This document shows, piece by piece, positions 47,501 to 56,969 of a stretch of 64,000 bases of DNA (position 1 is its first letter; the number at the start of each line of letters is the position of its first letter). Where the stretch lies: positions 14,814,198 to 14,878,197 of the forward strand of contig NC_087377.1 in the NCBI RefSeq assembly GCF_963675165.1, read 5' to 3'. Under the pieces are notes generated by a model, which had not been told where the DNA came from, ran no database searches, and saw only the letters and a program-made list of their open reading frames with translations. The DNA comes from Halichondria panicea. Taxonomy: Eukaryota > Porifera > Demospongiae > Suberitida > Halichondriidae. Position numbers and translations under genes: made by a program.

Positions 47501-50500
47501 GAGGTGGCTGTATTGCAAGAAATAACCGCGGCTAAAGCAAGTCCATACATCAAAATCTAATGACTAATTTGCGGCTCTGTCTCAAGAATAATGAATCATT
47601 AATGCTTCTCTATACTTAAGTGTAATACCAAACCCCACACCTAAAACGTCCGTAATACTGGAAAATATAGAGTTATAGGGACAGCCAGAACTGGGGCCGG
47701 TATACAGAATAGCAAGTGGCTGCATTACAGAGCGAGTTTTATGCAGTAAAGATCAAGCTATAGCCAAACGAAACGACTGGTATATCGAGGTGACTGAACT
47801 TCGGAGAGCCGGATTAGCGAGAGTCTACTGTATTGGGCGCCTTGACTTTATCATAGTCTGTGTACATGTGAATGAATGCGTGCACCACAGGAAATGCTAT
47901 ATTATGGTTTAGGGTTTATGTCACCATTATACAACTCAGCAAGTATACCATATCGGGTTTCGAATGCGAGGTTAAGTGTAGTGTTTCCACCCACACATCA
48001 AATGAGTTAAAAATCATGAAACTAGAAATTTTCTCTCGGCAAAATTTTAACCTCGGTATAATTATAGGAGATATTGAGCTTTTTTCTTAAAAAGACGATT
48101 ATATAGCATTTATACACAGTAGACTTCTTTTGTACTGCAAGGAGAGAAAAGCTCTAGCCAAAAAATCTCATTACTGATATTCATAATCAATCACTATACC
48201 GTAACCTAGACACTGCATGTGTAACTAGTGTTGTGAATTGCATGCAAAGCAATATAAGATACATGATATGCACTTGTATACAATTTGCCAATAATTCATC
48301 CCATTTTGCTGAGTTGTAAATGATGACATAGCATTCCGTGTGGTGAATACATTCACACGCAGACTATGAATAATTATAATCAATGGTTCCTACGTGCACA
48401 AACTGCTGTCTGTTTGTCAACTATGCCATCATGATGGTTTTAGTCTTGTGCTAAAGTTACATCAACTTGTTATCAATCTTATCAACTGCTGTCTAGATTA
48501 ACATTTGTTAACTTAGTCTATGTCATCATGATGGTTTTTGTCTTGTGCTAAAGTTGCATCAACTTATTATCAACTGTTGTCTATTGTTATTAGATTAACG
48601 TGCCGACTGAAGTCACAACATACTGGTGTGCTGTATTTGAGCTTCCTAGTGAGATCCAGGCAGAAACACGTTACATTACTAAGGTGATTATACATGTGGT
48701 ATATGAATTGCTGCATGTCTATAATTATATAAAGAGTTATAGCATGCTCTCCACTATATATACAGATTTCTCCAACAATTTCTAAAGGCAATGAGGCTAA
48801 TGTGCATCACATTGTAGTGTACGAATGTGACACTCTCAACAATACTCATGTGGGAGAGAGTGGTGCTTGTAGAGGGGAAGTAAGTGATGCTGTGTCAGAA
48901 TGCACAGGAGGATTAGTGCTTGCAGCGTGGGCTATAGGAGGAGCTGTAAGTTGAATTTGTATATAGCTGTTTTAACACCTCTATACACGCATGCAAGAAT
49001 AATTATTGGCTGCAGTTGACTAATCTAATTATAGGACTTCTATTATCCTGCTAATGTTGGCTATCCTATTGGTGGAGGAGGACCTCGATTCATTGTTATG
49101 GAAACACACTATGATAACCCTGAAATGAGATCAGACATAAATGACAGCTCTGGAATAGCATTTTCATACACTGCTACAATTCCTGTTTACGAGGCTGGTA
49201 TTCTTACCGTTGGTCACCTAACAAGCTCAGGACATATTATTCCTCCGGGAGCTGCAGAGTTTAATTCCTTTGGAGACTGTGCTGCTGAATGCACTAATAA
49301 TGTGAGCTCTATAATTATTATAGCCAACCATGCAATCATGTAGTATTTTTATTCATATAATGTTTATACGTTCAGTATTTTCCGTCTAATGGCATTACAG
49401 TCTTCAGTAACTTTCTTCACACTCATCTTGCTGGTGAGAACCTAGCTGTTGGCTATAGAAATTGAAGTTGAGCTTTATATATAGGTTATGGAGTAACATT
49501 ACGTCACTATCGACCAACTTCAGAAGATAGCACTTGCAGTGCATTTGAAGAATTAGCACCAATTGAAGAGAACCCTTCGTACGACTTCAACTATCAACAG
49601 TATACTGTCCTTTCAAATCCTATCACAGTCCTACCTGTAAGTTCACCGCATGTGTTTGGTAAATCACTATGCGGAATGATGTGTATAGTTTTCATCCAAA
49701 GTGTGTGACCATTGTGGAACCTCCATTAACAATCACCTCTGAAGAGCAACCACACACTATAAAATAGCCAAGAGCTCAGTTCCGGATTGAAACTACAATG
49801 ACTTATATGTAAAGCAACCTCTCAGGAATTAACGGCCACCTCTCTACTCCGTATAACGAGCAGCTTTCTATATAGTCTCCAATTAGCTTTAGCACTGGAA
49901 AATAATCTCCCAGAATGGACAGCCACACTCAGAATTAGAAAAAAATTATGAGCATTATTTTGCACAATCGTGAAAACATAGCTGTAGCTTTTCCCTATTT
50001 ATACAGCCTTTTCAAAGCTTCTATGAGATAGAGAAGCAGTTATCAAAGCTCCCGAGATCCATTTGCAGCAGGAATACTCATGTGCATGGCTGGCAATCTA
50101 AACCTCCCAACAAAGACACCTCTCTATGTAACGGCCAAAAGGCTGTTCCCCAATGGTATCTGTTTTATGGAGGTTCCACTGTGGCAAATGTCAGTTTTTC
50201 CTGATAGTTGCCACAATTGTTATTATAATTATAATTAGTCATGCACTTGCGTGAAAACCACACGTACATCATTTTGTACAGTATATAGATCAATTTTCAA
50301 TCTAATTTTCACAGGGAGATACTCTTCGAGTGGAGTGTAACTACAGAACAGAAAACAGAAATGAGACGACGTTTGTAAGTTATTTATGAGTTAGGATGTC
50401 TCACACTATAATCCATATACCGTATATATATAGGGTGGACCCTCTACCCAAGATGAGATGTGTCTTTCATTTATCGCCTATTATCCTCGTGTAAACCTGA

Positions 50501-51097
50501 CTGGATGTTTTAGTACTCCCAATTTTTTCTCCCCCCTGTATCTAAGAAATTTCTTCAGTGGTAACCATGTTTCACAGTGAGCTGCAATAATTATACTAGT
50601 CAGTGGACTGAATTTATTTTTCTTCTGTCCCATGCAGAGAATTTCTAACCGAATTAGCACAAGCTCAAACCTTTAGTGCAAGGAGAGCAGCTTGGAATAA
50701 AGTGAATTGGACACCTGAGGCTATCGATACATTTGAAAACAACTTAATAAGCGGCCCCATTTTAGATATTTGCCTGCCACCTGACGTGAACCTCGCAGTA
50801 AGTGCATGTACTATAAACACTAAACGCATACATCCTTTGCTCACTGTGCATGTGTACGCCATATATCAGCTTTTTGATGCTCATTTCTCTCTGTAGAACT
50901 TTTTCAGAACAGCTCCTACTTTCTTCAAAAATGAGCTCCAGCAACCCAACTGTACCTACCAAGCAGCTGACCAGTGCACTGGTTCAGTTGAGCCAATGGA
51001 CTGTTGCTCTCGTCTAGGACAGGGTGCTGGTGAAATAATCTCCGGCAGTTTGGTGCTTGTCACCCTCTGTTTGGCTGCTGTTTTCTCCATGCTGTGA
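44574..51097 (+). CDS. DOMON and copper type II monooxygenase (MOXD1/DBH-like), paralogue A, complete
   Basis: Exons: 44574-44834, 44900-45046, 45265-45447, 48594-48683, 48766-48945, 49035-49301, 49376-49433, 49485-49636, 50315-50374, 50434-50576, 50638-50797, 50897-51097 (TGA); 633 aa, phases consistent. Signal peptide (MNTLILCVCFLPAALAA), then a DOMON domain (residues about 25-160), then the two Cu2-monooxygenase domains. Copper ligands are all present: HH in NVHHIVVYEC (exon 5), H in METHYDNP (exon 6), HxH in LHTHLAG (exon 7) and M in DEMCLSF (exon 10). By family knowledge such enzymes hydroxylate an aliphatic or benzylic carbon using ascorbate in the secretory pathway; the substrate here is unknown. 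The C-terminus (SGSLVLVTLCLAAVFSML) is hydrophobic to the stop, suggesting a GPI or membrane anchor. The in-frame GTG at 44544 is not the start. Confidence 0.93.
45562..46600. repeat. ~930-bp intronic repeat, copy 1 (contains a MITE)
   Basis: Starts ATGTCTATTTATTTAGATC and ends near GAGTTGTAGATGGTGACG. It matches 47401-48330 in the same orientation at high identity, apart from a 178-bp insertion. Confidence 0.85.
46276..46453. mobile_element. 178-bp PIF/Harbinger-type MITE with TAA target duplication and paralogous empty site
   Basis: GGCCACACCAAATT and AATTTGGTGTGGCC inverted ends, flanked by TAA (46273-46275 and 46454-46456). The second repeat copy reads TTCATAATCAATCACTATACC with no element at about 48181-48200, showing a single TAA before insertion. 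Confidence 0.9.
47401..48330. repeat. ~930-bp intronic repeat, copy 2 (empty site)
   Basis: Direct repeat of 45562-46600 in the same intron of paralogue A, lacking the MITE. Confidence 0.85.
48403..48600 (+). repeat. Tandem duplication overlapping the acceptor of exon 4
   Basis: TGCCATCATGATGGTTTTAG...CAACTGCTGTCTAGATTAAC is repeated as GTCATCATGATGGTTTTTG...CAACTGTTGTCTATTG...TTAGATTAAC, the second copy running into exon 4. An obsolete TAG/ATTAAC acceptor-like site therefore remains in copy 1. Confidence 0.7.
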
Positions 51098-52250
51098 AGT
51101 AAATGACATTCTGAACTTGAAACAATTTATTGTTTAGCATCGAGTGTAGTTTAGTTCTCGGTTTACTGTATTTGAGCTGTATTGTATTAATCAAAGTGAA
51201 TAGAGTATCAAGTCGCCCTAAAAAAACTCTGAAACAGATCCTCAGCTCTGCTCATACCCAGTAGAGCATTCAACATGACACACACTACATACATACAATA
51301 ATTTGCAATGAGCAAAAAAGGTATATGACCCTGGCATCGGTCTGGAATACGTTATTTTTCAGGGGGAGGGGGGTCAAATTTTATTTTCGCCAATTTTGCT
51401 TAGAAGCAGAGATATACAATCAAAAGTCTTGCTCTTGTACTAGCCTCGATATCATGAGCGGTTTGTTCTCGAGGTCACCGCACAGCTGGCTTTGATAACT
51501 TGTATCTCTGCTTCTGAGCAAAATTGGTAAAAATTAAATTTGACCCCCTGAAAAATAACGTTTTAAACTTACAGACACTAAAAACTAACAATATTCATAC
51601 TCTGTCTCAAGTACCAGTGGAACAAAACTGCTACATGTACTGATACCCAAACCAGAGCGCAGTGTTGGTTGGACTCCGCCCAACTAACAAATGTCACAAA
51701 TGATAATATGGGCAACAGATATATAAACTCAAAATAAATCAATTGTCTTGGGTGAGATCAGGAGCACATTACAGAAGGAGCGTCAAACTGTGCATGGGTT
51801 CGGAAATCGCATCTCGTGTCCTTTCCTAAACGCCGCATTGCGTAAGTACTATGTACATAAATTACAGACCAGCGGTCAGCCTGTGAATATCATTATGAAC
51901 GGATTTTGTATGTAGTTGCAGCAGCAGGAGAGCTAGGTTGAGCCAGAACGAGCTAAAATGAATAGCTAGGTCATCTTTGATGGATGTTGGTATACATCAT
52001 GGAAGAGACTGCATGCATGCATGTCATTTGTGAGGTACAGAAAGTTCTGAAATAGGAGCATATCCAGTCACTTTGTACATAGAAAGTTTGCTAGACTAGA
52101 CATAGACTAACACATACTGTAATGTGCTCCTGGTGAGAACCATATCCAGAGAGGGGCTTTTTGCTGCTTTCGACCCAACCCCCTATTAGCACTACTGTGC
52201 TAATGATTGAATACCATGATGCAATCATCACTCTGCTCTGTGCTCCGCAC
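51098..52250. other. Intergenic region left of the P-like transposon
   Basis: 3' flank of paralogue A, the MITE at 51350-51560, and what was originally the upstream region of paralogue B, ending with CTCTGCTCTG (52231-52240) and the TSD TCCGCAC (52244-52250). No coding exon seen. Confidence 0.6.
51350..51560. mobile_element. MITE with CGTTATTTTTCAGGGGG ends
   Basis: CGTTATTTTTCAGGGGG...GCCAATTTTGCTTAGAAGCAGAGATA has its inverted partner ending CCCCCTGAAAAATAACG. The middle matches the truncated copy at 32646-32815. Confidence 0.8.
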
Positions 52251-52343
52251 CATAGATAAACGAGATAGAGGGATTGGAAACGACAAAACTCCTCGAATAC
52301 TATCCGCGTTTCGCTGCGGTTTAATCGAGGCTTACGTTTGATT

Positions 52344-53399
52344 ATGGCTGAGGCTCAGGCTAGGACAAAGACACCTTCAAACAAACCATCTATGAAGAAG
52401 CCATCGAACAAGAAAATAGAAGACGAGTTGGAAATTGTGTTGAATGCTATTGGATGTGTGTTAAAGACGGAAGAAGAAATTGATGTTAAAGTAGAAAGTA
52501 AAAGATCTATACAACAAGTTGTGGAATTGTCACAGTCAGCTGAAAAGAAGGCCATACTTCAAACATTTTGTCTGGAACTAGTAGCTGTGATAAACAAAAC
52601 ACTGAAGCACTTTGGGAGAGTCAGAGAACACACAGCAAAAGAGCGAGCTCAAACATTATTCTTCACGTCATCACAGCAGGAACTACCTGGTGTATGGAAA
52701 CATGGTTGTGCCCAGCTAGGAATATCAGTTGTCAGTGTACATCAACAGCAGTCAGTAAATCGAGTTTTGTTCGAAAAAGTTTTGGCTAGGAGTCTAAGTC
52801 ACTGTGAAGATAATTCAAGTAAGCTTACCCGTAAACGAGAAGATCTTTCATGTGACGAATGTAATGCTGTTAGATATGCAGCCGGCTATACAACAAAAAA
52901 GCTATTAGAAGTGTATAAAAAAGTTAATTCATGTACTGCTGCTAACTTTGTTGAATGTCTCTCTCAAATGAAAATGGTGGGTCATCGACATGGAAGTATT
53001 GAAGACTGCTCTTTTTACGACTTTTCAATGGAATGGATGGCAAACATTGACAGAGGTGGACTGTTCTACGTAGATGACAAAAGTTTTATGCTGTTTAAAG
53101 CTATTGAAATAAAAACACAAGAATTGCTCCCACAGCACTTACGAACACAACAAACGAGCAGTAAGGAGTTGATTGCTGAAGTAGTAGCCGATGATGATGT
53201 ACAATTTTGGTGGTCTATGATATCCATTGACATTGATTTAGAGATTGAACAATCACAATTGCTGGAGGAGATAATTGAAAAGTGGATAACTATGAGAGGT
53301 TTTTCAATGGTGTCTTCTTGGCTTGAGCAGTACAAGCTAGCCAAGCAAAAGAATGTCAAAAGATCAAAAAGTCTCAGAAAAGATCTCAGTACTGACTAG
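52344..53399 (+). CDS. Accessory protein of the P-like element (351 aa, unknown function)
   Basis: Intronless frame from ATG 52344 to TAG 53397-53399. The earlier TTG at 52338 is unlikely as a start. A basic Lys/Pro-rich N-terminus (TKTPSNKPSMKKPSNKK) precedes a helical region and a motif block CDECNAVRYAAGYTTKKLLE with a nearby DRGGLFYVDDKSF segment. The AGY(T/V)xxKL and RGGL pairing resembles the C-terminal region of many animal transposase-derived proteins, though I cannot name a Pfam family. The C-terminus is basic (KQKNVKRSKSLRKD) and may be nuclear-targeting. It starts about 30 bp inside the left subterminal repeat, which probably carries its promoter. It could be a transposition cofactor, a regulator, or a split-off domain of the transposase. 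Confidence 0.85.
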   Translation: MAEAQARTKTPSNKPSMKKPSNKKIEDELEIVLNAIGCVLKTEEEIDVKVESKRSIQQVVELSQSAEKKAILQTFCLELVAVINKTLKHFGRVREHTAKERAQTLFFTSSQQELPGVWKHGCAQLGISVVSVHQQQSVNRVLFEKVLARSLSHCEDNSSKLTRKREDLSCDECNAVRYAAGYTTKKLLEVYKKVNSCTAANFVECLSQMKMVGHRHGSIEDCSFYDFSMEWMANIDRGGLFYVDDKSFMLFKAIEIKTQELLPQHLRTQQTSSKELIAEVVADDDVQFWWSMISIDIDLEIEQSQLLEEIIEKWITMRGFSMVSSWLEQYKLAKQKNVKRSKSLRKDLSTD

Positions 53400-53570
53400 C
53401 TGTAGCTGTGTACATGTATTAATACTTTGGTGCAATATTATGTTTCTCTCGTTTTAGGGATATTACTTATCTAATTACAAGTATGTATTGAAGTTACGAT
53501 AGTAATTAATACAGTCATGGAATTATAGAGTTAAAAACAACATGAAACACAATAATACATACAACACACC

Positions 53571-56333
53571 CTACTTATGTCTAGGTCTCTTCTTAAGGGG
53601 AGTGTCATCAACTACTTCCTCTTCATTAAATAGCCTTCTCTTTTTAGACGAATTTCCCCTTACTGGTAGCATGGAAAGACTGCCTTGAACTCGAATTGAT
53701 TGGGAAGATTGCAAGCAAGATTGTAGAGTAGGGTTAGTACAAAATCCTCCTCTACTACGCAACTGTCCAAAATAGTTTTCTAATGGATCTTGAGAGAAAC
53801 ATTCGCTGAGTAAGTATCGACCAGACACACATGGTAGACTAAACAAGTATCGAATGACAGCCACAAATGATTTCACTGCAAAAATAGATATGCACATACC
53901 TATACATGTATGTATATGCTATATGTAATTACCAGTAATCCTTAATCCTTCCCTAGTTGCCCTGCTCAGAAGCATTGTTGGTTTTTCTGCCTTCGGTACA
54001 TCAGTTCTTGTTTCCACACTATCCTCCCATTCTTTGAGGTATCCTAGGAAATCTTTTTCCAACCACTGCAATAGAAGTGTGTGTACAGTGTGTTATAAAT
54101 GGTATGTTGCCATTTTAATCTTACATTTAGGCGTGCATCGTCAGCATCTTCATATGGCTTCAAGTTGTGTTTTCTCCGTTTTAAGTATACTTTTGGGTGA
54201 CGTACATTAAGACAGTCGAACAACTTATCCATCATGCGCACGAATCTTTGCGTTTCAAATGTGTCCACAGACCCTTGCATACACAATCCTTCAGCGACTG
54301 ATTCACTTAATACCTGTGCATAACGATGTATTAATTTAATAACAAGGCATTTCCTTACCTCGGCTGCAAGGCTCACTTTCATTCTTGAATACGAATTTAG
54401 ATCAACATGTTCTTTCGAAAGTTTTTTAAGAAGAAATAGTCCCTCTGACCTCTTTCCCATTGATACTTTGCCATTGTAGAGGGAGCGCAAATGATCCCAG
54501 CTAATATGTTTGCCATTGATCTGTGAACAGATTCATAATTTGAAAGAGCAAACAACCACATGATTTATACTCACCCACAGTTTTCTTGTCCATCCATGCC
54601 CAAAGGAATGTGACCAACAATTACGCGTTGTTTTAATAAGGTGAGGGATGTCTGAAAAGAAGTGAATGTATCGTTCTTCAGTAGTATATGGATTTTTAAC
54701 TCGGTGACAAACATCATCCTTACTAACAGAGTGTATATTAAATAGCTTTCGATTTGTTGAAGCGCCATCTCCGGTTACTGCTATTACTTTAAAACCAAGT
54801 CTCTCTAATCGTTCTATTGCCTCCCAGACCATGAAAAATAGCGATGATCCTGTTACTTCAGCTGTAGCAAAATGAGCATACGGAAAATGCAATCCAGTAA
54901 AAACACCTCTTACCATAAGGCAAAGCAAATGTGTTGCAACGCTATTATCGGAAATGTTGCTCTCGCTTAGTTGATTTTCTACATCACTCAAATGAACGAA
55001 ACCAATCACATTATGATGATGCTTATCATAGACCAAACTCTCTCGCAACTTCATTTCATCTATTAAAATTACAATGAACTTTTTCCACTCCAATAGTCCA
55101 TGTTTACTAGCTTCTTCCAGCAACATTTTATCAACTTCGGATTGGAAACCACACTTAACTTTGAATACATGAGAATAATCTCTAAGTGTTCTTTCTGATG
55201 GTAGTCTTATAAAGCCAGAAGAACGCAAGGAATGATAAGCAGCTGAGGAGAGATACTTTAGATTTAAACACCACCTTATCATTGTGGGATGCCACCTCAT
55301 TTGTGCAGCGTTCATCACTGTTGCTGCTTTCAGTTGTTGATCCCAGAAGAGCCTTTTAAAAGAACCTTCAGGATAAGCTTTCAAAATTGAATCACTTCTT
55401 TGTACCATTATACCACGTAGCTCTTGATGTAGAGGCTCATCTACACTAACTCCTTTTGAATCAGATGATTCCTGTATTTTAGTTTTTAACCGTTTCACTT
55501 CAATCTCCATAAATTTACAACGACTTCGTAGACTTTTTAGCTTCTCTGTTCTTTGAGGAGTCTTTAAATACCGATCGTTAGTATGCATGCTTGCATCCTG
55601 ATTTGCACTTGAATATCGGCTATGCAACGAACGTAAAGTACATCTGTACTTAGAGCAATTAATACATTTTTCACCATTCACTAACAGTTCGCAATTAATT
55701 GTTCGTACAGTTTTTGAGTACGTTTGCTTGCCATTTGCAACAGGGAATCCACTGTCTAACTGAGCTTTTATTTCTCCATTAGGACTCAATAATTTTCCTT
55801 TGCGTGACACAATCATACCCACAAAATGCGGATCAGGGTTACCAGTACACACAGTACTTGATTGAATTACATCCAAAAGCTGTCTGAAACTCGAAAAACT
55901 TATTAGCGTAAATGGAATTGATGACAGTACTTTGGTATTTCCTGCGTCAACTTTGTGACCGTGAACAAACAATTCCCAAGATAAATCAACATTTACTAAC
56001 AATGTATGTGTTATAACCAGAGGTTGACTTGAAGTAGAAGCTTCAGATGATATCTTACAGAGTTTGATTGCTGTTATTGGCCTTTCAGGTGATGTTTGAT
56101 TACTCCATGTCATATCAAGGGTAGGCACTACGCGATCATGAAAATCTTCCAGAGTATTAACCTCAACATTTTGTTCTTTATTAGATGTCGATGGAACAGC
56201 GGATATGCTTTCCTGTAGCAAGTTATTGACATTATCATTGTGTTTTTATACTTATATACTTGCAACATACTTTCTTTTTCTGTTTTTCACTTTCCCAATT
56301 TTTGGCTTGGTAGAATCTCAACTTTCGCGGCAT
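53571..56333 (-). CDS. P-element-like transposase, THAP-less, 829 aa, apparently intact
   Basis: Exons in coding order: 56333-56271, 56212-54575, 54520-54359, 54313-54125, 54065-53933, 53875-53571 (TAG); 2490 nt with matching phases. The N-terminus (MPRKLRFYQAKNW...) lacks the C2CH zinc pattern of a THAP domain. A Cys cluster CELLVNGEKCINCSKYRC and a coiled region follow. The RNase H-like core shows MRWHPTMIRWCLNL, IVILIDEMKL (first acidic residue), AVTGDGAS (second) and FFSDIPHLIKTTRNCW. The C-terminal exon has SQDPLENYFGQLRSRGG, which carries the family's conserved Glu. Basic clusters at the end (KKRR, LKKRPRHK) suggest nuclear import. The intron at 54358-54314 is only 45 bp and is open in frame. 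It would cut and paste the element. Confidence 0.92.
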
Positions 56334-56921
56334 TTTACTTCTCTGATTTTCTAAGAAACGGATTATAACAAAACACAGTCATTCTCATTCAACAAATCCA
56401 CAGCTTTTAAATTGCCCAATATCATAGTAATAACTATTGGAGCACTTTAATAATAGGTACGGAAACATTACACACTTTTTATACAAAAAGTAACTGACAC
56501 AGGCAAGTACATTTCTTACTATAATTGGCTAACACAATATTCTTGTTCATTCAAGTGTAAATTAGTGCCAGATATATTTTCAGCCCATTTTACAAACTAC
56601 TTTATAAGTTATAGGAACAGAAACATGAAATTTACTGAAAAAACTGCTGTTACTCACCTATACTTGCAAAAATTTTACAGCTGCACTATACCAACTTTAT
56701 GACAGTGTATGCCACGTGGGTGAACACATTTTACCACTGTAAACGTCACTGATGAGACTTCCTAGCTTTGGTTAAACGATTTTTCACATAGCACAAAGCT
56801 ATTTCGAGGGCGAAACGCGGTTGTTATTTGGGGGTGTTACGTCACATAAGCAAATTGTGTAGCATCACGTGATCCGTTTCCAATCCCTCTATCTCGTTTA
56901 TCTATGTCCGCACGCACAGGG

Positions 56922-56928
56922 TATAAAA
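56922..56928 (+). promoter_or_regulatory. TATA box of second monooxygenase gene, 8 bp from the transposon target duplication
   Basis: TATAAAA lies 42 bp upstream of the ATG at 56970. The P-like element's target duplication ends at 56913, so the insertion removed everything upstream of the TATA box by 4.66 kb. Confidence 0.65.
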
Positions 56929-56969
56929 GAAGTTCACACACAATGTAATCATCACTCACAGCAGAAGAC

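Larger units (their letters stand above)
52251..56906. mobile_element. Apparently intact P-superfamily DNA transposon with two convergent genes
   Basis: A 4656-bp element. Terminal inverted repeats of 32 bp (52251-52282 and 56875-56906, starting CATAGATAAACGAGATAGAG) are identical. An 11-bp subterminal inverted repeat CCGCGTTTCGC lies at 52304-52314, with its complement at 56810-56820. The 7-bp direct repeat TCCGCAC flanks it (52244-52250 and 56907-56913). The Drosophila P element has 31-bp termini and 11-bp subterminal repeats, so the layout is strikingly parallel. Inside are an intact multi-exon transposase (minus strand) and a second intact ORF (plus strand) that meet tail to tail at 53400-53570. 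Identical ends, perfect duplication and open frames point to recent insertion. Confidence 0.93.
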
